Assembly (NCBI GenBank): GCA_947174885.1
Contig: CAMWKO010000009.1
Location: 1 to 64,000, forward strand
From: an uncultured Clostridia bacterium
Lineage (GTDB): Bacteria; Bacillota; Clostridia; Lachnospirales; Lachnospiraceae
Reading direction: 5' to 3'
DNA length: 64,000 nt
Part shown: positions 39,640 to 49,188 of the stretch, piece after piece
Position numbering within the stretch: the stretch's first letter is position 1
Layout of the letters: the number at the start of each line of letters is the position of its first letter
Translations under genes and position numbers: made by a program
Notes under the pieces: generated by a model
The model's input: the letters and a program-made list of their open reading frames with translations, nothing else
Databases searched by the model: none
Told to the model about the DNA's origin: nothing

Positions 39640-39765
39640 ACCTCAAGCGACATGCCAAAGTCAAACTTGATTGTCCCGGCTACTGCTGTGAGGGTCAAAT
39701 GCCCCAAAGCTATGCCGTGGTGCGGGATTGATGCTTTGTAGCTTGCTACTAGGACTTTGTATTAG
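39640..39765 (-). ncRNA. Candidate structured leader RNA upstream of the MCP gene (unclassified)
   Basis: GC-rich ~120-nt block in an AT-rich 5' region; possible stems GTCC/GGAC, CAAAGC/GCTTTG, TCAAG/CTTGA on the minus strand. Confidence 0.3.
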
Positions 39766-40260
39766 ATAAATTAATTACTTACACTTAAAGATTATATTTA
39801 ATAGCATAATAAAAGTAGTAAGGCATAAAAGAGTGTAGTATCGTTGGATATACTTTTTGCCATATATCGCTTATCATATCATAAAAACGTTGCTTTTTCT
39901 ATATGTATTTACTTTTAAATTTATGCATTTGATTTGAATTTTCTGATTTTTATAATACTTATATTCTGATGCTTTAAAGTATTCAGACTCAGATTATTTT
40001 AACAAATATATGATATTCTGTTTGTTGTGTGCTATAATATTCTGTATAATTTAGATTTCGTTATTTTTTCTGTCAGAGTCCATAATGTAATATGGAAATA
40101 TACAACAAAAGAGAAGATTTGATGCGAAACCTATTTAGAATAGTTACAGCTTAAAAAATAATATACTATTCCGGAGAGTATAGATTTATAAGGAAGATAT
40201 AGAATTATATGTGGAAAGGAACATATTACAGGACAATCTGTTATGTAAGGAAAGAGGATA

Positions 40261-41739
40261 ATGAACTGGTCTGTTTTTATTTCCCATTCAACGAAAGATG
40301 GAAAAATAGCAAAAGAGCTATGCAGCTATTTAGAGAGAAATGGGAAAAAATGCTTTATTGCACCACGGGATATACAGGGTGGAAGAGAATATGCAGGAGA
40401 AATATTAAAAGGTATTGAAAACTCCGAAACAATGGTTCTGCTGTTGTCTGCAAATTCCAATGAATCTCCACACGTTCTGCGTGAAGTAGAGCGTGCAGTA
40501 AGCAAATCCATCCCCATTATTATTTACAAGCTGGAAGATGTGGAATTATCAAAATCAATGGAATATTTTCTTATGGCACATCAGTGGATGGATGCAAAAA
40601 AGACAGGAGATTTTGAAAATGTACTAAAGGTTGTAAATGGTATTACCAATCCGAATTTAACGGATGACAGTAATGCCAAAACTAAAGAGGTAGAAAACAA
40701 CAACACTTCAAATGTTAAAAGTAATAATAAAAAAATAATTGCAGCAATAGCAGTGTTACTTTTTAGCGTAGCCGTGATTGGAAGTTTCCTTTTATTCATT
40801 AATAATAATGATAACGGAAATGTAGCTGCAGAAAATCAGACATCTGATGAGAAGCATACATCAGAGGATAATCGCACATTGGAGGAAAATCAAACTTCTG
40901 GGGAAAATAATACATCGGAGGAAAATCAACCTTCAGTCACAGTAGAGGTCGGAGATATAGTAAAGCTTGGAACATATAACGATGAAAAAATAGAATGGAT
41001 GGTGCTAAGGCTGTCAGAAGACGGAAAAGAAGCCGTTCTTATCTCGAAAAACATTTTGTCCATGAAACCATATGATGTGGCAGAGAGCGGAAGATTTAAT
41101 TATGATAAAGACGGAAACAGCTATGTGGAGGATCCGAGGGTAGATGAAAATCAGGAGCTGCAGATACAGGTACGTGGTAACAGCGATTGGAGTGTTTCTA
41201 ATATAAGGACGTGGCTTAATTCTTCGCAGGAGTTTGTAAAGTATCAGGATCAGGCACCTGATAACAGTGCCATAGCAGAGAAAGTGAATGGCTATGTACA
41301 TGAGCCGGGATTTCTGTATGGATTTGGTAAAGAGGAAATGGCGGCAATCAAAGAAGTGGAAAATACGACCCCCGGAAATGCTTCGTCAGGTAAGGATTTT
41401 ATTGTCACAAAAGATAAAGTATACCTGCTTTCCTTAGATGAACTTCAGTGGTTTGAAGATGCAGGAATGAGTATTCTTGCAAAACCGACACAGGCTGCAA
41501 TCGATAGGGATGGCACCACATGGTATGAGGATGATATGGAAATATTTTTGGTAACGGCACATTATTGGTGGCTGCGTGAACCTGTAAAGGAAGCCTCAGG
41601 AAGATGCTATATAGTCGGAAACGGAAATCCTAAGTATCCTGATCAGCTGATTTATGATAAAGATGTAGGATTGGAGGGATTTGGAATCAGACCTGCGATT
41701 ACGGTTTATGTGGATAAGCTTGCAGATATACAGGATTAG
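40261..41739 (+). CDS. TIR domain - transmembrane - DUF6273-type domain protein
   Basis: WSVFISHSTKDGKIAKELCSYLERNGKKCFIAPRDIQGGREYAGEILKGIENSETMVLLLSANSNES; TM IIAAIAVLLFSVAVIGSFLLF; C-terminal VKLGTYNDEKIEWMVLRLSEDGKEAVLISKNIL...FGIRPAITV. Confidence 0.88.
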   Translation: MNWSVFISHSTKDGKIAKELCSYLERNGKKCFIAPRDIQGGREYAGEILKGIENSETMVLLLSANSNESPHVLREVERAVSKSIPIIIYKLEDVELSKSMEYFLMAHQWMDAKKTGDFENVLKVVNGITNPNLTDDSNAKTKEVENNNTSNVKSNNKKIIAAIAVLLFSVAVIGSFLLFINNNDNGNVAAENQTSDEKHTSEDNRTLEENQTSGENNTSEENQPSVTVEVGDIVKLGTYNDEKIEWMVLRLSEDGKEAVLISKNILSMKPYDVAESGRFNYDKDGNSYVEDPRVDENQELQIQVRGNSDWSVSNIRTWLNSSQEFVKYQDQAPDNSAIAEKVNGYVHEPGFLYGFGKEEMAAIKEVENTTPGNASSGKDFIVTKDKVYLLSLDELQWFEDAGMSILAKPTQAAIDRDGTTWYEDDMEIFLVTAHYWWLREPVKEASGRCYIVGNGNPKYPDQLIYDKDVGLEGFGIRPAITVYVDKLADIQD

Positions 41740-41746
41740 TTAATAT

Positions 41747-41782
41747 TAACACCAAGTTGTAAAGCAACCGGGTGTGTTTCGT
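41747..41782 (+). repeat. Degenerate partial copy of the family 2 repeat
   Basis: aacaccaagttgtaaagcaaccgggtgtgtttcgtg versus aacaccgagttgggaaacaactcggtgtgtctcgtg. Confidence 0.65.
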
Positions 41783-42190
41783 GTCTGTATGAAAACAAAG
41801 GATTGTGTACAGCAGGATGATATTATGGAGATTGCCGGATTACTTAGAAAATGTGATGTTGTTGTTCTGGCAGCTCCTGTTTATTGGGCAAATGTACCGG
41901 CAATAGTTAAAAATATGTTTGACAGACTTTTGGGAGTGGTAATGGAAGAAACAAAAACTTTTCCAAAATCAAGACTTTCTAATGAGCAAAAGTATATTCT
42001 TTTGACAGCATGTAACACGCCTGCTCCGTTTTCCTATATTTTTGGACAAAGCAGGGGAGCAATTAGAAGCATGAAAGAATTTTTTAAAACATCAGGTATG
42101 AGATATGCCGGGAAATGTGTATGGGCAGGGCAAAACAAAAAAGCAATTCCACATAATGTTAAGAGCAGAATTGAAAAGCTTATAAAGTGA
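41774..42190 (+). pseudogene. Flavodoxin/NAD(P)H-dependent FMN reductase family protein, N-terminally truncated
   Basis: Starts mid-domain: KTKDCVQQDDIMEIAGLLRKCDVVVLAAPVYWANVPAIVKNMFDRLLG; the N-terminal FMN-binding segment is absent and replaced by repeat sequence. Confidence 0.7.
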
Positions 42191-42284
42191 AATGAAATGT
42201 AATGTGATGTTTAGATTAGCAGTGATCTAATAGCCTGTCAGGTGCATTAACAATAAATATATTGTAGTAGAAAGGAACAGATAT

Positions 42285-42980
42285 ATGGGAATTGTTTTAG
42301 GTTTTTTAAGTCTTATATGCTTTTGTCTGTTGTCAGTAAAAGTCATAACCCGTATCTGCCGTTTAAAGAAAGCAGACAGATTTTTTATGAAAATTCATAA
42401 ACTAATCAGTGCGGTTCTGCTTATATGTGTATTTCTACATATAGCGTTCGTTTTTCGGGTATTGAAAAGTCGAAACGGATTTGTGACTATATCAGGTATA
42501 ATAAGCAGCCTTTTGATGATATTATTAATATTCTTATGCCATGTGATAAAGGATAAAAGAAAAAGAATATACCTGCATAGAGTTTTGACTGTTATTACCG
42601 CATTGTTTATCGCAGGACATATAGCAGTATATTATATAGACTTTTACGGGTATCAGCAGAAGATTAAGAACATGGTTTTCGAGGATATAGATGTGACAGA
42701 AGCAGAGGACGGAATATATGAGGGAGAATATGACGCAGGTTATATATATGCCAAAGTAAGGGTTGAAGTAAGGGATGGTATGATTGTTTCAGTAGAGCTT
42801 TTAGAGTATGAAAATGAAAGAGGACAGATTGCAGAAAACATTATTGATGATGTGGTATTAAATCAGAAAATTGATGTCGATGCAGTGAGTGGTGCAACTA
42901 ATTCCAGTAAGGTTATAAAGAAGGCTGTTGAAAATGCCTTGAAAAATGCTCTTAAATTCAATACCGATAACGGAAACTGA
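42285..42980 (+). CDS. Membrane protein with C-terminal FMN-binding domain
   Basis: TM segments plus DGIYEGEYDAGYIYAKVRVEVRDGMIVSVELLEY...DAVSGATNSSKVIKKAVENAL. Confidence 0.85.
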   Translation: MGIVLGFLSLICFCLLSVKVITRICRLKKADRFFMKIHKLISAVLLICVFLHIAFVFRVLKSRNGFVTISGIISSLLMILLIFLCHVIKDKRKRIYLHRVLTVITALFIAGHIAVYYIDFYGYQQKIKNMVFEDIDVTEAEDGIYEGEYDAGYIYAKVRVEVRDGMIVSVELLEYENERGQIAENIIDDVVLNQKIDVDAVSGATNSSKVIKKAVENALKNALKFNTDNGN

Positions 42981-43088
42981 AAACATCTTATTGACTTTTA
43001 AGAAATTTATGATTATAGTATAGCTCATTATACTGAAAACAGGTTTTATATATAAGGTATAGCCAACGAATGTATGAAAGGCAAAAGG

Positions 43089-43862
43089 ATGATGTACAAA
43101 CTCATTTTATTAGATTTAGACGGGACATTGCTACATACGGATAAAACCATATCAGATTACACGGTATCAGTTCTTGAACAATGTAAAAGAAAAGGATTTA
43201 TTGTAGGGGTGTCAACTGCACGTGGAGAATCCAATGCAGTGCAGTATATAAAGCGTATCAGTCCTGATTTAATTATATCAAGTGGAGGAGCATTAGTCAG
43301 ATACAAGGATGAAGTTTTATATTCCTGTAACTTTGATGAGGATGAAACGAGGAAAATTATTGATGCAGGCTTTGAACTGACAGACAGCAAATGTGAAATA
43401 ACCGTAGATACGTTGGAGGCACACTATTGGAATTACAAGGAAGATCCGCATATTATGTCACCTGATTGGGGAGAAGTGGAATACACGGATTATAGTGACT
43501 TTAATCAATCATCATTAAAGATTAGTATAGAATTGCAGGATGAAGACATAGCTAGAAAAATTGCCGACCGGTTTGATTGTGATTATGCCCGATTTTCTGA
43601 CGGGAACTGGTATAAGTTTTCAAAAAGAAATGCGACAAAAGAAAGGGCAATAAAGGAGATTATATATAAATTAGGTATATCGGAAAAGGAAATTATAGCC
43701 TTTGGGGATGATTATGTTGATATAGAAATGCTCAGCATTAGTGGTTTGGGAGTTGCCATGGGTAATGCAATTAAGGAGGTTAAGGAAATAGCAGATGATG
43801 TAACGAAGTCAAATGATGAGGACGGAGTTGCTGTATATCTGGAGGAGAATATCTTAAAATAA
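43089..43862 (+). CDS. Cof-type HAD-IIB hydrolase
   Basis: YKLILLDLDGTLLHTDKTISDYTV...IIAFGDDYVDIEMLSISGLGVAMGNAIKEVKEIADDVTKSNDEDGVAVYLE. Confidence 0.93.
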   Translation: MMYKLILLDLDGTLLHTDKTISDYTVSVLEQCKRKGFIVGVSTARGESNAVQYIKRISPDLIISSGGALVRYKDEVLYSCNFDEDETRKIIDAGFELTDSKCEITVDTLEAHYWNYKEDPHIMSPDWGEVEYTDYSDFNQSSLKISIELQDEDIARKIADRFDCDYARFSDGNWYKFSKRNATKERAIKEIIYKLGISEKEIIAFGDDYVDIEMLSISGLGVAMGNAIKEVKEIADDVTKSNDEDGVAVYLEENILK

Positions 43863-44337
43863 AGTTTCAAGGTAGTATATTTAAATGTTATATACAAACT
43901 GCAAAAAAAGATAGAGTCGGCAGTAAAAACATGAATTATCTGAAAAAAGTGTTAGGTATTGGTTACAAATTCAGTGCTGACAGTGCGGGGAATGACAATT
44001 TATATATGGATTGACTGTCTGCTTTTGGTAAAAAAATAGCAGTAAATTATGTAATAGATTTACTGGAAGTTACAGAATTATACCTTAATTTCTTTCCAAA
44101 TTTTTGGATACATACTGCCCAAACTGTAAAAGGCGAAGAACGAAAGCTAATGCCACGTAAGGCACTAATTTGAAAACAACAGTCAAATACAACTTAATAG
44201 GCATTAGAAAAGGCAAAAGACAGCATAGAAGGCAGAAATGCTTTTTATGCGGTCTTTATTTTTGACTGAAAATTAAATCGCACATTCGTCAAATGAAAAT
44301 CTCTTTGCTACAATGAGGATAAAGGAGGTCAGATGAT

Positions 44338-44523
44338 ATGCGAGAGCCAAAATACTACATAGCAATGGATGAATATGAACGAGGGATTATCACCAACAGT
44401 TTAAACAGCCTGCGAAACAAGCTGATTACAGATGGAAAGTACACCGACGCCATGGATGATATTCTTGTGAAAGTTGCTTACGCACCAATTAAAAAATTCA
44501 AAGTGAAACACAAGGAGACTTGA
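44338..44523 (+). CDS. Small ICE-associated hypothetical protein
   Basis: MREPKYYIAMDEYERGIITNSLNSLRNKLITDGKYTDAMDDILVKVAYAPIKKFKVK, type common in Firmicutes conjugative elements. Confidence 0.6.
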   Translation: MREPKYYIAMDEYERGIITNSLNSLRNKLITDGKYTDAMDDILVKVAYAPIKKFKVKHKET

Positions 44524-44768
44524 TGATGGAGAAGAGTTTGTTTGAGCAAATGGGCGGCAGTTATACACAACAAGGTGATTATTTTTTTCCCGACCTGAAA
44601 CTTCCCGAAGATGAAAACAAGTCTATCGGCGTATGGGGACAACGACATCTAAGGTATATACGGCGATACAAGCGACGGCAGCCTTTTTGTTATAAAGCAG
44701 TAAGTATCAATATTGCAAAAATGATAGGTTTATGCTATGATAATAGCAATCTTTTGAAAGGAGAATGA
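44520..44768 (+). pseudogene. TnpV-like transposon protein, C-terminally disrupted
   Basis: MEKSLFEQMGGSYTQQGDYFFPDLKLPEDENKSIGVWGQRHLRYIRRYKRR then unrelated frame. Confidence 0.6.
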
Positions 44769-44775
44769 CTGAATA

Positions 44776-44997
44776 ATGTCATTGTGTGAGTTAGTACGGA
44801 ATATGCGCAAAAGGGCGCTTCTATCTCAAGAGGATTTTGCTAAGCTGCTGAATGTATCCGTAGGTACGATAAATCGCTGGGAAAATGGAAAAACCAAGCC
44901 GAATATTACGGCTATGAAGAAAATCAAGGCTTATTGCGAGGATAAGTCTATCCCCTTTGAAGAGATTGAGTCAGAATGGCTCAAAGATAAGGAGTAA
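44776..44997 (+). CDS. XRE family HTH regulator
   Basis: CELVRNMRKRALLSQEDFAKLLNVSVGTINRWENGKTKPNITAMKKIKAYCED. Confidence 0.88.
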   Translation: MSLCELVRNMRKRALLSQEDFAKLLNVSVGTINRWENGKTKPNITAMKKIKAYCEDKSIPFEEIESEWLKDKE

Positions 44998-45001
44998 TAT
45001 C

Positions 45002-46576
45002 ATGGCTGACATAAAGAAAGATCAGGAGCGGGACGAGCTGTTCCGCACTATATATAAAATTGCTACCGACCTTGTTCACGCAGGTCATGTATCCGAATGG
45101 GATTTCAAATCTTATGTTCTCGGAACAATGTTCTACCGCTATATTTCCGAGAATTTTGCCACCTATATCAATGCAGGCGAACACGCAGCAGGCAATACCG
45201 ATTTTGATTATGCAAAGATTTCTGACGAGATAGCAGAAACGATACGTGAGGATATGATTCAAACCAAGGGCTTTTTTATCCTTCCGAGCGAGCTGTTTTG
45301 TAATGTCCGTGCCCGTGCGGATAAGGACGAAAACCTTAACGAAACCTTAGAGCGTGTTTTTAACCATATTGAAAGTAGTGCTGCCAGTGGGGATGCGGAA
45401 AATGATTTTGCCGGACTGTTTGACGATTTCGATGTAAACAGTAAATCTATCGGCGAAACGGTCGCTAAGAGGAACAAGGTGCTTGCAGAGCTTTTGAACG
45501 GCGTAGATAAAATGCCGTTGTTTCAGGCGGATGGTATCAATCCCGATCTGTTCGGCGACGCATATGAATATCTGATGGGTATGTACGCCGCCAACGCAGG
45601 CAAAAAAGGCGGTCAGTATTTTACTCCGGCAGATGTTTCCGAACTGCTTGCCCGTCTTGGCACGATTGGAAAGACGAGAATCAACAAGGTATATGACCCA
45701 GCCTGCGGTTCTGGCTCGCTTCTGTTGAAAGTTGAAAAGGTTTTAGGTAAGGACAATATTGAACAGGGATTTTTCGGACAGGAGATCGACCTGACTACAT
45801 ATAACCTTTGCCGTATCAATATGTTTCTGCACAATATCGACTTTGATAAATTCAGTATCGTGCGTGAAGATACGCTGCTCAGCCCACATCACTGGGATGA
45901 CCAACCTTTTGAACTGATCGTTTCCAATCCGCCTTTCTCTGTTCCGTGGGAGGGGGATAAAAATCCGCTGCTGATCAATGATATTCGCTTTTCTCCTGCC
46001 GGAGTGCTTGCGCCTGCATCAAAAGGCGATATGGCGTTTATTATGCATAGCCTTTCTTGGCTTGCAAATAACGGAGCTGCTGCAATCGTCTGTTTCCCCG
46101 GCATTATGTACCGTGGCGGCGTAGAGCAGAAGATTCGTAAATACCTTGTGGATAACAACTATGTGGATGCTGTTATTCAGCTTCCGTCCAATCTTTTCCT
46201 CAATGTCACCATATCCGTTGATATTATGCTCTTTAAAAAGAACAAAACGGATAATGCTATTTTGTTTGTAGACGCTTCACGGGAATTTGTTAAGATGACG
46301 AAAAACAACCGACTTTCCGAAGCGAACATTCAGCGTATCGTTTCTGCCGCCACGGAGCGGAAGGACGAGCAGTATTTTACCCGTCTTGTATCAAACGACG
46401 AGGTTGGCAATGAGCAGAATGCCTATAATCTTTCGGTTTCAACCTATGTGGAGGCGGAGGACACACGGGAAAAGATTGATATTGCAAAGCTGAATGCGGA
46501 AATCGCAAAAATCGTAGCACGGGAACAAGTGCTGAGGGATGAGATTGATAAAATTATTAGGGAGATTGAGAGATAA
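45002..46576 (+). CDS. hsdM: Type I restriction-modification system, N6-adenine methyltransferase subunit HsdM
   Basis: YLMGMYAANAGKKGGQYFTPADVSELLARL, YDPACGSGSLLLKVEK, LIVSNPPFSVPWEG. Confidence 0.95.
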   Translation: MADIKKDQERDELFRTIYKIATDLVHAGHVSEWDFKSYVLGTMFYRYISENFATYINAGEHAAGNTDFDYAKISDEIAETIREDMIQTKGFFILPSELFCNVRARADKDENLNETLERVFNHIESSAASGDAENDFAGLFDDFDVNSKSIGETVAKRNKVLAELLNGVDKMPLFQADGINPDLFGDAYEYLMGMYAANAGKKGGQYFTPADVSELLARLGTIGKTRINKVYDPACGSGSLLLKVEKVLGKDNIEQGFFGQEIDLTTYNLCRINMFLHNIDFDKFSIVREDTLLSPHHWDDQPFELIVSNPPFSVPWEGDKNPLLINDIRFSPAGVLAPASKGDMAFIMHSLSWLANNGAAAIVCFPGIMYRGGVEQKIRKYLVDNNYVDAVIQLPSNLFLNVTISVDIMLFKKNKTDNAILFVDASREFVKMTKNNRLSEANIQRIVSAATERKDEQYFTRLVSNDEVGNEQNAYNLSVSTYVEAEDTREKIDIAKLNAEIAKIVAREQVLRDEIDKIIREIER

Positions 46577-46580
46577 TACT

Positions 46581-47465
46581 ATGGAAATATACGGATGGAT
46601 AATTGAACATACTGATATTTTAGGACTGATAATTGATTTTCTTTCACTATTGGCAACCATCTTTCTTACTATTGCTATTTATTTGCTGGAGAGGCATCAT
46701 GAAAAAGAAAGAGAAAAAGCTGAAGAAAAAGCACAAAAATCAGCCGTAATCGAGAGTGCAAAAAATTTTCTTATTAATAACGATAATGAGATTGAATATA
46801 TTCCGTTAGCAGAAATTGCAGCAAAACTTAAAATAAGAAGAAAACATTGTCGCCACTTAATAAACCGATATTTACGTTGCAGTGAACAGCAACAACAGGA
46901 AATTCTATGTCAAGCAAATATTCCAGATATTCAAGTATCGATGGATTCTGTGCAAACTGCATTGAAATATCTGCAAGCCGATTTGAACAAATATAAATTT
47001 GGTAGAAACATACTCTACGATGAAGCAAAATACCTGCACCGTGCTTTTGAAAGATGGTCAGAAGTTGCAGTTGATGATGTTAATCCTTATATATTTGAAG
47101 ATTTGCTAAAAAGTGAATGGCATGGTGAACAATCAGGAGTTTCGTGGCGATCCTCAAATTGTAGCACTACACTTTCCTCATATATGTGGGACTATCTGCA
47201 TCCAACGGAAATCAATATTGATAGGAATAGAATCAAACCGCCTATTGATATGGTATTTCAGAAATGTAATTTAGGATATTGTGAAGAAAGCACTATGACA
47301 TTCTGGACAATGCGGATTATTATTGATGCCTGCCACACTATTAAAAACGAACAGTACGAAGATATATTTGATGAATATCTCATTCAAACACAGGAAGATA
47401 TGTATTACTATACTTTAGCTGTGCTGTGCAAAACATATGCCGCTGGAGGGGATAAACAGAAATGA
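46581..47465 (+). CDS. Hypothetical N-terminally membrane-anchored protein inserted between hsdM and hsdS
   Basis: TM LGLIIDFLSLLATIFLTIAIYLLE, charged linker, then ~230-aa cytosolic domain; stop overlaps the hsdS start. Confidence 0.6.
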   Translation: MEIYGWIIEHTDILGLIIDFLSLLATIFLTIAIYLLERHHEKEREKAEEKAQKSAVIESAKNFLINNDNEIEYIPLAEIAAKLKIRRKHCRHLINRYLRCSEQQQQEILCQANIPDIQVSMDSVQTALKYLQADLNKYKFGRNILYDEAKYLHRAFERWSEVAVDDVNPYIFEDLLKSEWHGEQSGVSWRSSNCSTTLSSYMWDYLHPTEINIDRNRIKPPIDMVFQKCNLGYCEESTMTFWTMRIIIDACHTIKNEQYEDIFDEYLIQTQEDMYYYTLAVLCKTYAAGGDKQK

Positions 47466-48556
47466 GCAAACTTGAAGAAGCGATACAAGAGTTTTGCCAA
47501 AATGGTGTTATATACAAGGAGCTAAAAGAAATCCTTACGATAAAAAACGGCAGTGATTATAAACATCTCGGAACTGGAAATATTCCAGTTTACGGTTCCG
47601 GCGGTATTATGACATATGTTGACCATTATGCCTACGATAAACCGTCAGTTTTAATTCCGAGAAAAGGGTCTGTTGATAAACTTTATTATGTAGAAGAACC
47701 ATTTTGGAATGTGGATACTATTTTTTATACGGATATTGATATCGGTCAGGCAATACCAAAGTATGTGTATTATTGCTTACAGATGGAACATTTGGAACAG
47801 TATAATACTGCTGGGGGTGTTCCAAGTTTAACTCAGGCTGTATTAAATAAAGTTAAAATTCCCGTCCCCCCTCTCCCTGTTCAACGCGAAATTGTTCGTA
47901 TTTTGGACAATTTCACAGAGCTTACGGCAGAGCTTACGGCAGAGCTTACGGCGAGAAAAAAACAGTATGAGTATTATAGGGATAAACTGTTGGACAATAC
48001 AAATTCCCCTATGAAAACTATTGCTAATTTATGTCATGTATTCGCTGGTGGAGACGCACCAAAAGATGCTATATCTAACGAAAAAACTGACAAGTATTAT
48101 ATTCCAATTATTAGTAACGGAATTGGTGAAAATGCTTTTTATGGATACACTACAACTGCAAAAATAACCAATCCGGCTGTCACTATTGCTGCAAGAGGAA
48201 CTATTGGATATGCAGAATATAGAGATTATCCATATTTCCCAATTGTTAGATTGCTTTCAGCGATACCTAAAGATTTCAAGGAATTGAACACAAAATATCT
48301 ATACTATTGCTTACAGGATAAGTCATATAAAGTGCCTATTAGTGGTATTCAACAACTTACTGCTCCCGAAATAAAAAAAGTGTCAATTTATGTTCCACCC
48401 CTTGAAGAACAAGAACGCATCGTTGCCATTCTTGACCGCTTTGATACCCTCTGCAACGACATTACAAGTGGCTTGCCCGCCGAAATCGAGGCACGGCAAA
48501 AACAATACGAATATTACAGGGACAAGCTATTAACATTTAAGGAGAAAACAAGCTGA
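47462..48556 (+). CDS. hsdS: Type I restriction system specificity subunit HsdS
   Basis: Two TRDs; LPVQREIVRILDNFTELTAELTAELTARKKQYEYYRDKLL and LEEQERIVAILDRFDTLCNDITSGLPAEIEARQKQYEYYRDKLL. Confidence 0.95.
   Translation: MSKLEEAIQEFCQNGVIYKELKEILTIKNGSDYKHLGTGNIPVYGSGGIMTYVDHYAYDKPSVLIPRKGSVDKLYYVEEPFWNVDTIFYTDIDIGQAIPKYVYYCLQMEHLEQYNTAGGVPSLTQAVLNKVKIPVPPLPVQREIVRILDNFTELTAELTAELTARKKQYEYYRDKLLDNTNSPMKTIANLCHVFAGGDAPKDAISNEKTDKYYIPIISNGIGENAFYGYTTTAKITNPAVTIAARGTIGYAEYRDYPYFPIVRLLSAIPKDFKELNTKYLYYCLQDKSYKVPISGIQQLTAPEIKKVSIYVPPLEEQERIVAILDRFDTLCNDITSGLPAEIEARQKQYEYYRDKLLTFKEKTS
47918..47953 (+). repeat. Three 12-bp tandem repeats in the hsdS spacer (TAEL-type)
   Basis: gagcttacggca gagcttacggca gagcttacggcg encoding ELTA x3. 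Confidence 0.95.
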
Positions 48557-49185
48557 TGGGAAAAGGAAGAAACAAGAAAAAAGCAAAACAGAATATTGCT
48601 TCAAAACCTTTACAAACCGCCAATATCAATCTACCGGAAAATATGAGTGCGGAAGCAATACAACACATCATTGCTTGTGCTATTGTAGAAGCCGAGGAAA
48701 TAAAAACACAAAAAGCAGAAGAACAACGTAAAGCTACTCTTATAGAATGGCGTGATAAAATAGGATACAGGGAATATAAAAACAAGTTCAAACAGTTTTT
48801 CAATGAGGTAAAGGTATTCATAAAAGTATTGTTTCTGCCTAAAAAACATATTGAAGGAAATCGAGCTTCTGAAATACTGTTGAAATTGTTCATAGCATTA
48901 TTCTTTTGGATTATGAAGTGTTGTTCGCTGATTTTGTCTATATTGTTGATTGCGCTTGTTCCCGCTCAATATATAATGCAAAATATCACTGTATTGCCAT
49001 GGTATCAAAATATGCTTTATATTTTTTATGGAGTATTAGCATTTGTATTTTCCCGTTTATTCCGAATGGCAGGTATCGAAATAGATAATCTCGATGATCG
49101 TAATTATCTTTTCGGTCTGTTTGCTTCCATTACTTCTTTTGTTTCAATTATTATTGCGGTTATCGCTATTGTAAAGGGGGCTTAA
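48556..49185 (+). CDS. Hypothetical membrane protein inserted between hsdS and hsdR
   Basis: Multiple TM segments (IALFFWIMKCCSLILSILLIALVPAQYIM; LFGLFASITSFVSIIIAVIAIVKG); start overlaps the hsdS stop. Confidence 0.65.
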   Translation: MGKGRNKKKAKQNIASKPLQTANINLPENMSAEAIQHIIACAIVEAEEIKTQKAEEQRKATLIEWRDKIGYREYKNKFKQFFNEVKVFIKVLFLPKKHIEGNRASEILLKLFIALFFWIMKCCSLILSILLIALVPAQYIMQNITVLPWYQNMLYIFYGVLAFVFSRLFRMAGIEIDNLDDRNYLFGLFASITSFVSIIIAVIAIVKGA

Positions 49186-49188
49186 CCA

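Noticed and set aside
39640-39765. c-di-GMP riboswitch call upstream of the MCP gene
   Set aside because: Only fragments such as AGCCGGG are present; spacing and the GGGCAAA core of GEMM-I are missing, so left as unclassified candidate RNA
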